Origin: Celoporthe dispersa | Taxonomy: Eukaryota > Ascomycota > Sordariomycetes > Diaporthales > Cryphonectriaceae | Length of the DNA stretch: 64,000 nt | Assembly (NCBI GenBank): GCA_016584495.1 | Contig: WAID01000001.1 | Location: 1,302,001 to 1,366,000, forward strand | Direction of reading: 5' to 3' | Part shown: positions 45,504-57,277 of the stretch, one piece after another | Numbering within the stretch: the stretch's first letter is position 1 | Layout: each line of letters begins with the position of its first letter | Made by a program: the position numbers and the translations under genes | Notes under the pieces: model-generated | What the model was told of the DNA's origin: nothing | The model's input: only the letters and a program-made list of their open reading frames with translations | Database searches by the model: none

Positions 45504-47474
45504 TCTCTCTCTCCCTCTCCCTCTCATCCTTCCTCCTCTCCGCTTTGTGACATGTAAACGCCGGACCCTACGGGATTCGCTTAGTCAATTATGATATCAG
45601 ACTAAAAGAGGTAAAGGTTCCAAGCCCTCGGGTCGTGCATGTGCTGGGCAGCATGGCAGGTAGCATTCACAGCTCGCCACCTGACCCCCCCCTTCTCCTC
45701 ACTCTCTCTCTCTCTCCAAACCCCTCCTTCCCCTCTCTCCCTCCCTCGCCACAGAAGAAGAAAAAAAAAGAGCCTACCACACCCCTACGATACACCTTCC
45801 ATCTTAGGCCTGGCCCTGGACTGCCTTACGATCCCTTGCAGAGAACTGTGCCCTCGAGGAGTTGCTGTTGGTGGCGGCGGTGGTGGTGCTGTTGGGGCCT
45901 TGACTGGATAGATAGATGGGTGGGTGGGCGACATCCGGGACACTATCAAGCTACTTCTTACTTACAACAGCATCACGCTCGCTTGGGCGGGCTGAAACGC
46001 CAGCACCACATCTCTGCTGTAACGAGCTGTCCTGGTGTGATCAGTCATTTCCTACTCTTGTCGCGCTGACGATCCACTCTGCCCCGGCCACTTCCATCAT
46101 CACCTGACTCAGGGAAGACCGCCCTTTGCCCCCCGCTACAGAGGCGGCGCCCTGGCTAGGTATTGTTGTATATTGCTCCTTCTCCTCCTCCTTCGTGTTT
46201 GTTGTGTTGTTGGCCCGGTCCCAAAGTGGCAGCCGATACGGTTCCGGGGGGAGGGGGGCATGTCATACAATATGATCGAGAGCAGGGGGGCTTTGTGGGC
46301 GAGTGACCTCGTCTCAAACCTCGTGGCACCTAAACTCCGTCAAGCAAGCGAGGAGTCGGGACTCGCTTGTGCCGCCTGTCATATGACCTACACAGCAGCA
46401 GCAGTACCTGGCTGCTGACTGCATCCCGCATCCTCACTACCTGCTCGTCTCTGAGACTCTCCAGAAGAGGCATGGCCGGGATCGCACAGGTAGCGCTGTA
46501 TAGAGTAGCTTCAGATGGGAGACACCAACCTGTCCCACACCTCTCCTCCTCCCAGCGGAGGGCGATCGTCCTGTCTCATCGCGATCTCGTACAACTCACT
46601 GTGGCACACAATCTCCCCACTGTGGTGGCAGTACTGGCAAGTTAGTTTCGGCCGTGGGCGTTGGACCCTTTTCTTGGTTTTCTTTTCCTTTTCTCCTGGC
46701 CCGTCTGGGACCTTGCACGCTCCGTGGCGCAGGTCTCGGTGATACATTTTGTTGTTGTGGCGACGACAAGGACTTAGACAACGTCGCGGAGCTAACGCAT
46801 GGCGCCGCCAAAACACTTGTGCCGTATGTACTTGGATCCTACACAGGACAGTAAAATGCGGGCGCGGCTGCCGCTCATTCAACTGCCCAGGGTTCACCCA
46901 CTAGTTGATTTTTCCACTCGAGCACGATTTATCAGCAGCTGGGCTGGCTGGCCTCACAGCCCTGCCTTTCTCTCTATAGCGTGCTCTGCTGTTGGGCAAT
47001 AACAACGCATGAAGTATACGCGACGAGGCAGTTGTGGGTTGGTGGTGGTAAGACAGTATCGCGGAGCCTGTCCTGCCGTCTTACTCAGCCCGTTGTTGTA
47101 CAAGCGGGCAGCCACACAGGCACTCACACGCCTGGGAAACCAATTCGATGAAGAGTACCTGGCACCTATCTTCCTCCCTCTTCTTCCTCCACGTCTGAGT
47201 ATTGAACTAAGTAGTATCAGAGAAGAGGGAGAGGGAGAGGAGGGAGAGAGGAAGAGGCTCCCGCAAAGGCTATCGCTGGCTTGGCTGCTGCTTGCTTACC
47301 TGCATAGCTCAAACACCTCTCACAAAATTCTAGGGGTCGGCTCCGTGAGCGTGAGACTTGACCCACGCAAAACGCACGCTGCAAGGCACCACCGCAGCTG
47401 TGGGGTCGATGTGACCTGCGATCCTTTCAGCCGCTCTTTCCTGCCCTGCCTCGTGTGTCTCCACCGTGTGTTTC

Positions 47475-47499
47475 TTTTTTTTTTTTTTTTTTTTTTTTT
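47475..47499 (+). repeat. T25 homopolymer
   Basis: Twenty-five consecutive T, the longest homopolymer in the window. Confidence 0.9.
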
Positions 47500-48817
47500 C
47501 GGTGTCTCTTTTCTGACAACGATAAGGTAAATCCAGCAGAGGCCGTGCAGACCTGGGGAAAACGGAGCCTCGGGGTCCTCTGAGGAGGGGGGAATACTAC
47601 CTTGTAGACGAAAATCTTACTCACCACGCAGCCGTCTCGGCCCTCCGCCAAGGAAGCTGACCGTGCATTATCATCATGCAGTAGATTCTCGATATAGGGT
47701 GGGTTGCACAGGAGAGGGACGTGCTCGAAAGGAGGAGAACAAGAAGGGAGGGGGAAAAAAAGAAAACAAGGCAACATATTGCGCACAGCAACTCGGCATC
47801 CACCGTCATCATGATTATCTATCTACCATGTACCACAAGTACCTACTACACAGAGTACCAACCGCAGAACACCGCATGTGGTTTAGCACGATAGCTGAAC
47901 AACTGTGGCTGAGGTCCTCATCTGCAGATGCAGGAGGGTGTGTCACTGATCCCTCGACGGCGGCATCGTCCACACACCACCCCACCCCGCGGCGGTGAGC
48001 AGCCACTTTCATGGCCGCCGGGCGGGAAGTAAGTAAGCTGGATAGTCTAGTTGGCTGCGACAGACCTACCGAGTGTCGAGGCGCCCCCCCCCCGGAGGAA
48101 GTAAAATAGCACTTTTGTTTTCTATAAGCCACTGGAGGCTTCTTCGGGATCGCGACAAAGCCTCGGCCAAAGAACGGTGTGAAGGCCCGGGAGCGAGAGC
48201 GATAAGCCTGTGAGCAGATACTCCGGCTCGGGCCCAAATCTAAACAGAAGGAGAAAAAGAAAAAAAAAAGGGGAAAAAAAGAAATCAAAATGGCAGAGTT
48301 CAAAACAGGCAGTAAAACTCAAAAGGGTGTCTAAAAAAGCTAACCACCGTTTGGTCGCGGCATGCTGGCGCGAACTCTATATGCCCCATCCCCCATGTAC
48401 ACGTCTCTCTCCTGGGTAATGCAGATGTGAATATGCGACTTGTCGCCCATGTACTTAACATTACGAATCTCAAAGTCGCAACTGCAACGATGGACGGATG
48501 CCGAGGAAGCAAGGCCACCGAGCTTGTAGCATCTCATGCCCTCTCCCGGCTCCTGTGGCTCTGCTGTGGTGACGGTACCAGGGCCTACATCGTATCGCGC
48601 GCCTGGTTAGTGTGCACAGGCTGGCACGGCAGGCAGGCAGTCGCTGGTGGATGGGTGTTAATTAGTTGATGTGTGTTTTTTTTTATTGGTCGTCGTGGGC
48701 GGGCGGGTGGCGTGTGGAGGGGTCGAGGTCATCTGACGGGCGACAAGATCAGTTTCTCGCGTCTTGGTACGAGCGCAGCGAAATTAACCCCGTCGGCGCC
48801 ATCCTTTCTTGTCTGCC

Positions 48818-48836
48818 CTCTCTCTCTCTCTCTCTG
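48818..48836 (+). repeat. (CT)n microsatellite
   Basis: About nine CT units. Confidence 0.75.
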
Positions 48837-50238
48837 TTTTGTTTTTCTGATATGTGACAAGACCCGAAGCGAATGCGCGCGAGAGAGAGAGAGACAGAGA
48901 CCATTGTTCAGCTGTTGGCGTCCGCGATATGTCATCTCCCTTCGCGCCTGCGAAACGAGCGGTACCGAGACAGAAACCCTTGGCTCACTACATTATAGTG
49001 GTACTTAGCCCAGGACATGCGGGCGCCAGCCCAGATCATGGGATGCGGTTGCTGCAGGCACCGTCAGACCTAAGCAGGGGGAGGGGGGGCCAGGTCGCCT
49101 TTCTCCTCGGCGGTAGCATGTCTGTCTTTTCTGCCACTACCCACGCAACACAACACGCACGCACGCCTTGGCACCCTCTTAAGGGGGGGGGGAGGTGTGG
49201 TATGGTAAAAGGTTATTATGGTATTCTCCGATGTCCATGCCCAAACCTTCGCGGCTTTCTTGCTCCAGAGGCCAAGACCTTGACTCATCGTGTCCGGGAA
49301 TAGCCTCAGCGCCCCCAGGGGATGACAGACCACTAGCTCCGATCTCCTCGAGGGCCAGCATCGATTGGTCCTGGTTGGGCTATTTACATATGTACCACGG
49401 TGGTGGTGGTGACGTTCTTGGGAGGTGCTACGTTTGGGTTGGTCACGGACCTGATGGTCCCGTTCCCAGCTGAGAGAGCGCGGCCCCCTCCACGGCCGAT
49501 ACTCGTCGGTCCTGGGAATAAATTTAGATGGAGAGACTGCAGATAGATAATGCAGACGTACATCAGCGGGTCCTCTGTTTCCAAGAATAAGAAGAAACAA
49601 AAGACAAAAAAAAACACAAAATAGAAATTAAATCATCTTTGGATCAATGCGCCCAAAGTTCAACCCGTCAGTCGCCTGACGATGGCGCGTGGAGATGGCC
49701 GTGACAAGAAAAAAGAAGAAGAAAAAACTCAGGGTTAAGCCCGTCAGGAATACCTAGACGCTCTTTCGTGTCGCCCTTGATGGCTCATTAAACCCCTGGC
49801 GATCTGCCTCAAGGGTTTCTGGGCTCAGCGGGCACGGAGGTGTTGGTGGCCCCTGAAACCCCTGGCTATCTTGGGGGTGAGGTTGGGGAAGGGGGGGGCT
49901 GCACGCGCTGTACCATATCCATTCATAGCACTATAGCAGTAGCAGTATTAGTGGTATTAGTGATACTCATCGTATGAGGTAGATCAGTTACAGCGGGGCC
50001 AAGAGTGCCAGAAAAAGAAAAAAGAGAGAGAGGGAGAGGGAGAGGACAGGGCCTTGACCTGCTGTGCATGCACAAGGTGATATGGAGACGAGTCTGGGGA
50101 AGGCCCCTGGACGAGAGAAAAAAAATTAAAGAAAAGAAAAACAAAAGAAATGAGACGCTCGTAGCCGAAACCCACAATAAAACCCTTTGACTGCACCGGA
50201 TTTAACAACAAAACACCAAGGTCTGGGGGTGCCGTGTA

Positions 50239-50255
50239 TTTTTTTTTTTTTTTTT
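50239..50255 (+). repeat. T17 homopolymer
   Basis: Seventeen T followed directly by A5. Confidence 0.85.
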
Positions 50256-50590
50256 AAAAACTCATCCCCTCTTTAATTCCTTTCTCTTTCTCTCTATCTT
50301 CTCAAACTCTGGCCTCTAACAGCCCAAACTCCACGGACCTCCACGGCGAGACCGGTAGCACCGGAGTGCACGAAGAGATCTGGTCCTTAGCAGTGGACCG
50401 CAGTGGGGTACAAATCGTTCCATGGAAAATTCTATGGGTGGAGAGGTAGACCCGTCATCTGCTCAACACGCCAGGTTTCCCCAACCTCACGAGGAGGAGA
50501 GGGCTGGCCTGGTCCCTGGAGCCGCACCAGGCTTGTGTCTCGAGATGTTACTATGTTGGGTACACTATGGTGCTGTAGCAGGCGCGGCTC

Positions 50591-50614
50591 TCACCCTCAC
50601 CCTCACCCTCACCC
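50591..50614 (+). repeat. (CACCCT)4 hexanucleotide repeat
   Basis: Four exact tandem copies. Its complement AGGGTG is not the fungal telomere unit TTAGGG. Confidence 0.9.
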
Positions 50615-52399
50615 TCTTTCTCTGTGGGAAATTTGTGGGCTGGTCGGGCTTTGGGCTGCGGAGGTCCACACCAAAGGGTTTGGCAGCGGGCAGCGGTGAC
50701 AAGTCATGATGACGAATTGATGAGCAGTTCAGGGTCCAGTCACGGCAATCCATACTACGCGTGGCACATGCTATTATGTGCTACTCCTGCTTGCCACTAG
50801 GAATACTGGGCCGGCGTATTGAGTGTAGGCAAGGCAGGGCTACGATAGGATGACCATAGTAGACTCCTCGGTGGTTGATCGATCGCCGTCGTACGAAAAT
50901 GCCTGCCTGCCCTGGCTGGTGCCTCCCTCCTGGTCCTCCTCTTCCTTGGGTCCTAGGCGCGCGCCCTCGAACGAGACAGGCGGGCGGGCTGACGGTGCTT
51001 ATGCAGGGAGGGGCTGTTGATCACGGACCACGAGGCCACAACAAACGGATCATAGCCCGATCGAGGCAGATGACAACCAAGACCTGAACTCTGATCCCGG
51101 CGGCGCGAGGGAGGCCAGGCGGCCGACCGCCATTCTTGCGCGCAAGGCGATGCTTGTTTGCAGAGTAGGGAAAAAAAGCAAGCCAGCCAGCCAGCCTCAA
51201 ATCCTGTTTACAGGCCAGCCCACCGATTTAGAAAGTGAGAAGGACAAAAAAAAAAAAGAAAAAATCAAACAGCTTTGGTACTGGCAGAGCAGAGAGGTGT
51301 GGAGGGGCGATGGCTGCCGGCGTACCGAATCATCTTATCACCGCTCTGATGTCCAGCTACCAAGTACCTGTATCTCGAACGCCCTGGTGAGACGAGCTCG
51401 TCAGCAGCTCCTGTCGTCCCCAGCCTCCAATCCGTATTCTGGTACTGGGTACAAACATTCATGGCGTATCTAACACCTAGCGAGCGGGAACAGGATACAG
51501 GCCAGGGGAGGGGACAGGGCAGGACTGGGCAGGGCAAGGACAAAAACAGGTCAGGACTGGGGGTGGTCCGTGGTTTTCGGTAATAACGAGAAATGGTGAC
51601 ATCCCATCATCTCAGGCCGAGGGGGGGCTGAGTTGTAATGTGTGCCCAGGTGAGTTGAGGCATAGCAGGCATGGGCATGGCCCTGCGTGGGTCGTGATTG
51701 CCCTTGGCTCTTTCTCTCCCTCTCTCACCAGGCAGGGGGGGGGGCAGGGTCAGAGAGCCCAAGGTGTTTCATTTTGGAGGTACGTACCTCGAAGCCTCCC
51801 TGTACCCCTGCCCTGCCAAAACAGGCTGCCCATGCTATCACAATAGCGCCCTGGTATCACTACTGCCAGAGGAAAGCGGGCAGGCGGGTACCTCGTTTGC
51901 CCGCTAGAGGCCGAGCTGCGTCACCGCCCTTGCACCCCCCAGCTGGTTCATGGTACATGGCACTTCTGCTGCCTTTTTTTTTCTTTTTTTCTTTTTTTTC
52001 CTCCTCCTTGTACTTTGTCCCGTTCCCGTTCCTGAGCCTGTTCCTGGCCCCATCCTAATCACGGTGAGACAAGGATGTGCGGCACACACCCTGCCATACC
52101 CTACCCTGCACTCCAGGTGATGCGGTACAAAGGTACAGACGCCCGAAGTACCTCGTGGCCCTCGTACCCGTACCGACCCCTCACCCCTGTCCGAGGCCTT
52201 CTTGTCAGTCCTGGCCTTCTCGAAGATGGGGCCCGCCATCTTGAACTGGTCGACTCTGCGCAAGATTATATTTGACCTGGCCGCCCTCCCATCTTTCTGA
52301 CCGTGGCCTTCTCGTCTCTGGTCATCATCACCATCAGTCAAACAATTCTTCTGGAAACATCAAAGTCTTTACTGCCTCAAAGCTCTCTCCTCCGTCCAC

Positions 52400-52403
<4 letters not shown>

Positions 52404-52434
<31 letters not shown>
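52404..52434 (+). repeat. (AC)n microsatellite in a gene leader
   Basis: About fifteen AC units roughly 160 bases upstream of the start at 52595. Confidence 0.9.
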
Positions 52435-52435
<1 letters not shown>

Positions 52436-52594
52436 CACACCTACTACTACCACCACTACTACTACTCTTACTACATACTCTCAACTGCCTTTTTTGATAG
52501 CATCGCTCAGCTCTGCAGCCCTATCAAACTGTTAGCTACCATTACAGCTACTACAACATCAACTCCCTCCGCTCAACAAGGCCCAACACTCACA

Positions 52595-52705
52595 ATGGCC
52601 GCCTACAGCAACATGGCTTCCCTCGAGCAGCGCCCGTCCAACCTGCCTCCCTGCCCTGGCCCCCCACCAAACAGGCCGCTGCCTGCTCTGCCCAAGAACA
52701 GCTAA
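52595..52705 (+). CDS. 36-residue proline-rich small protein
   Basis: The frame begins MAAYSNMASLEQRPSN, continues with a Pro-rich stretch (PCPGPPPNRPLPALP) and ends KNS at a TAA. The start context CACAATGGCC is strong. The preceding 300 bases look like the pyrimidine/CA-rich leader of a well-expressed fungal gene, with CTACTAC repeats and TCAACTGCC. No hydrophobic signal peptide is present. PPPNRPLPALP could bind an SH3 or WW domain, which is inference. It is the only convincing frame in the desert. It could also be an upstream ORF for a transcript reaching further right, but I found no long downstream frame to support that. Confidence 0.45.
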   Translation: MAAYSNMASLEQRPSNLPPCPGPPPNRPLPALPKNS

Positions 52706-54330
52706 GCGGTCTTTGGGGAGTAAGCAGCCACCCACCACCACCTCACAACCACGCGACGAATCCACACCTTATTTTTGGAATCGAATTTTCTTCGAAAAAG
52801 ACCCGGCAAGCCACACCACCAAGGAACGACCACTGCCGTGGCCGGATACGCAGTCACTACAACCTCGCCCCTCCCCCACCCCTCTTCATCCCCTCGCCGC
52901 TGTTACGCGACGGGGCTGGGGGCAGGATGATCTCGCCATCTGATCACACCCTCCCGGAACGGGATGCGTGAATATTTTCACTGCAGGGTCAAACGACGGA
53001 CAGCCTCGTGTTCGTCGACGGGGCCTATGCAGCAGGGACGCGGATTGGACCACGCGATCTGTCCCGGGGGGAACCTGACCACTCGAGCAATTCCTTTTTC
53101 CGGAGTTTCACGACAGGACCTGCATGTCACCAGGACAAAAGAAACACAGCATGGGATTGCAGCAAGCCACACCGAAGCATCACGGACCAATACAGCCCAA
53201 CCACCTCTTTACGTTCTCGACAACACCGCCCAGAACCAGCCCTCCTCGGGGGCCAACAGTGCTACCTTACCCTCAGAGCCGGCTCGACGGGCACGCACAT
53301 CTTTCAGCCAGAGCCTTGTCTGCATCGCGCTCGTCACCGGGTCCGCTGATGCGAAATCGCTCTTTGTATCACCACACCAACGCAACGTCTACAAGTAAAC
53401 ACACTTTTTTTTTAATACACGCCAACGAACCGGGAAAGCAGGGGTTTCACGACAATGGGCAGGTGTTCTGGGCTTTGTCCAGAACTCCTCGCTATTGCCT
53501 CTTCTCTTCCTCTCTTCTTCCCTTTACGTCATTGCTCTTTTATTTCTTTTTGCATGTACCACCACCAACACAAATTAGCATTTACGGCGTCATCATTCAT
53601 CAGAGAAGGAGGATAGCCGTTGATGATACCCAAAGGGACAAGGGAGGCAAAAAAGCAAACCGGATCAGGCTGGCTCACGAGCATTTTTTTCTGCCCACTT
53701 TTTTTCATACACAATTCCATCAATGAGATCAATCACGAGAAAGCACGAGGCAAATGGGTTTTGGGTATCTTGGAGGGGCGGGAGACGGGATTATCTACGA
53801 GATTCATATATACAATACACCCATCTGATGGTAGTTTTTTCTCACAACATCGCTTCGAAGCCCACCAATGTGTCAAGTGAGAACAACAGCATGTCAAGCT
53901 TTCTTCACCTTCTCTTCCTCTTTCCCCTTTGATTTTTTTCCTGAATTTTTTCTCTCTCTTCCTATAGGTCTGCCCAAGTGGGCCGACCATGCAGGCGTGC
54001 CTGGGTCTCTGGCCCTCTTCTTTCTGCACAGCAAGGCGGCATTGACAGAGGCCGACCGCCTGGATGGCAAATCATCCAATTCAATTTTGTAATAATCTTT
54101 TCTCTTCACCGTGTAACTTTTTCCCTCCAATGCCCCCCTCCCACACCCTCTCCACAGTGACTTTGTTTTCTTTTTCGCAACCTTACCCAATTCGCACGCC
54201 CGCATTAGATTCAGACACGAGAGATCGAAGCGGAAAAACCCACAGCACATCGGACCAGCACAGCTGGGCAGCAAGAAGAAAGACCCGATCCGCTTCATTT
54301 TGGGGCCCACAACCAAGGCTACGCCGGCAA

Positions 54331-54358
54331 TGTGTGCGTGTGTGTGTGTGTGTGTGTA
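54331..54358 (+). repeat. (TG)n microsatellite
   Basis: TG units with one C interruption. Confidence 0.85.
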
Positions 54359-55358
54359 TTCTGTATGATACTTACAGGCTGGTATGGTAGCATCGCAGGA
54401 GGAGGGCGGCCTGGGTGCTCGGCGGCAAGGAATGAGACGCTGCTCGGCGGCGAGGAGACCACCCATGTACCTGCAGTGCGCGCCAGGCGCCCGCAGCGCG
54501 CGTGATTGTACGCTCTGCGCTGTCCGCTGCGCTGCAGTCCTCCTTGCCCATCTTACTAGCACCATAGTACGTGGTTACGGTAAGTATTGCCGGGGGCTGC
54601 GGTTGGCTCCTCGTTACCACCCCTTTACCCCCCGACCGACCGCCTTCCGTCCGTTTTGAGCCTCCTGCTTACTTAGTATGCTTATGCTGCTGCTACTCAC
54701 TGCAGAGCCTTGTCTGTTCTGCAGAGGAGGCGGAGGACGAGGAGGAGGACGAGGAGGAGGGAGGAAGAGCAGGGAGGGTGGCGGGTTCGGCTGAGGCAGC
54801 GGGAGATCCTCTGTTCCCTCACCCCTTCCTCCCCTATCGGAGACATTTCCCATGGTTACATGATGGTGTTTTCTATCTCGTACACGTTTCCCCCCCCCCC
54901 CCCGGCCCCCTCTTCCCAGGTCATTTTCACTTCTTTTGCTGTATGTGTGCGCTTGCATGCAGATGCTTGGTGGTACTATAATACATGCCTGCAGAACGAC
55001 ATCGTTCCTAGGATGAAATGTAACCAGGGCCTGCGGCGATCGCCTGACCGACGCCTACAAAACCGTACGATATGTACAGCGATACTACATCTGCATCATC
55101 TGGGGTGTGATGAGAGCAGATTGTCCCCTGGCAGGCGAGGAGGGGGAGGGGTTCGACGGCGTGTGCCGCGCAACATTATTACGCACTCCAAATGCATCAC
55201 ATCCTGATCCATTTTTTATCTCTCACACACACTCTCTGTTTTTTCATCCCTTCCTGGTCAAAAGGCAAAAGATATCGGGACTGGGGTGGGGGTAAAAGCG
55301 GGAGGAGTAATAATGAGAGAAGTTAATTATCTATCTGGGGAGGGGTTCCGTCCTGCCG

Positions 55359-55359
<1 letters not shown>

Positions 55360-55390
<31 letters not shown>
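55360..55390 (+). repeat. (GA)n microsatellite
   Basis: Fifteen GA units followed by an A-rich purine run. Confidence 0.9.
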
Positions 55391-55394
<4 letters not shown>

Positions 55395-56196
55395 AAAAAA
55401 AAGAGAAAAAAGTGAGACATGTTTGCGAGCGAGGTTGTCAAGCGAGATTTCCGCGCGGTGGGCTGGCACTCTGGCTTCCCTCTGTCCCTCCTCACCCTCC
55501 TCAGAACGCAACACCCGCCGCCTCACCGATCAACTTAGTGGTTCCGAGGTCTTGATTTTGTTGAGGGTTTTCTTTAGCGAAATGGGGCTCTTCGGCACAG
55601 GGACCGAATTGACCGCGGATTTGGCCGTCGGCCAGACAAGGCTAGCAGTAGCAGAAAGAAAAGAGAGAGAGAGAGGGAAAAAGAGGGCTATATTATTATG
55701 CTATGGATCGTAAGCGGGCTCCATACATGTAACGTGGACGGGACGAGGCAGGGCAGGGGGCCATGACAAGCGAGACCAGGCCACAGAGATACACACACAC
55801 GCAGAGAGACAGAGACAGAGAGAGATAGAGAGGCGGAGAGAAACGTAGCAATAGAACTGGTGGTGGGGGGAGAGAGAGAGGGGGGGGGAGAAAGGGTCAC
55901 GAGGCTCTTGAAGGCGTCATTTGTCCGCGATATGTACATGCCACCGTGGTACTGCTAGCCACAGCTCGCGAATCGCAAGCGAGGTGGGCACAAGTAGGGC
56001 AAGTTCTGGCGGGAAGCACGGGGCGGTCTGTGATCTCGACCCTCATGGGCCTGCACACGAGGACGGGGGGGAGGGGGGAACGAGGCTGGCCAGCATGGAA
56101 TGGACTTGGGATTTTGATAGAAGACACAAGAAGGTAAAAAAAAAAGACACGTACTACTACACGTAGTACTTTACATCGTACACGGATACTCAAGAG

Positions 56197-56224
56197 TGTA
56201 TGTGTGTGTGTGTGTGAGAGAGAG
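56197..56224 (+). repeat. (TG)n(AG)n compound microsatellite
   Basis: TG units change directly into AG units. Confidence 0.85.
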
Positions 56225-57260
56225 AAAAAGAGAGCATGCATGTGCAACCTGCCCACTTTTCTGTCGGAATGCCTCGGCCGTCTGACCGATGGTCCTTTTG
56301 TTCACGAGGACACGCCCAGAGGAGATTATTATGCTGACTTTTGTGGTTGTGTGAGCAAGTTATCATCCCTCATCGAGCCATGTTTGCGCCCATTTTGTCT
56401 TCGAAACATGAGACCTGGGACACACACGGAGCAAGTCTCATCTCATTAGTATGGGTTACGTCTCTTTTCTTCTTCTCTTTTCACACATACTCGGTGACCG
56501 CATTGACCCACGCGGCGATCGCGTCAGGATGAGGGAGGATGCATGCCACAATCACCCCTCTCGAGCCTCCTCCGGATCGATCGTCGTAAGGCTAGACAGG
56601 TGGACAAGGCACACCATGAGCAAATGAGCTATGTATGTACGTGTGCCGTATGTACTCCTACCAGAAAAGTATGGTCGGGGTATCGCTGCGGCTTGAGCGT
56701 ATGCTATAAGTGGGACACTGTGAGAGGGGCAAAAAGATGAGATGAACAGCGATATACTATGTATCAGCTATGGGAAATGTGATGCGCAGATCCGAGGATC
56801 TCATGGTGACCTCGGCCGTCTCAGGATGAATTTTTTTTCATTCCCTTTCTTTCTTTTCTTGGGTTGCTGACGGGAAGCGGTGGGGATCTCTGGGTTGGGG
56901 AAGGGGGAGGTAGAGAGAGAAGGGGAGGGGGGGAGGGTGGTCAATTTCCCCTTGTCGGGAGCCCCGAGAGCGTCTGAACTCTTCTTCCAGAGAGGGAATG
57001 TGGCAAAAAAAATAAAAATATTCCTGTGGATGGTGATACTCCACGGTCCTGAAACCGCCAGCAGAAAAGAGATGCCCAGAAGAGGACAGCGATGAGCAAT
57101 CTTCTCCCCCTCCCTCTCGCCACTTTTCTGTCGATCAGGTACGGCTGGTCGGGCAGGCGTGGCTGGGGAGCTCCCTGCATGTCAGACGTTCTAGGGTGGC
57201 GGAAAACATTCCAGAAGGAGAATTGGACACACACTAAAATCAGGGACGGACCTCCTGATT

Positions 57261-57277
57261 TGTGTGTGTGTGTGTGT
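57261..57277 (+). repeat. (TG)n microsatellite
   Basis: Eight TG units. Confidence 0.8.

Larger units (their letters stand above)
36729..52594. other. Gene desert, 15.9 kb, simple repeats only
   Basis: No protein, tRNA or rRNA gene was recognised on either strand. The sequence is of mixed composition rather than uniformly AT-rich, and is crowded with GA/TC, GT/AC and homopolymer tracts and with short strand-biased purine or pyrimidine runs. Many open frames of 60-190 codons occur, but they are low-complexity or lack family motifs. The last 350 bases look like the leader of the small gene at 52595. Confidence 0.5.

Noticed and set aside
50591..50614. Interstitial telomere
   Set aside because: The unit is CACCCT/AGGGTG, not CCCTAA/TTAGGG, and there are only four copies.
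53124..53726. 200-codon frame downstream of the small proline-rich protein
   Set aside because: No recognisable domain, mixed low-complexity, and likely 3' flanking sequence.
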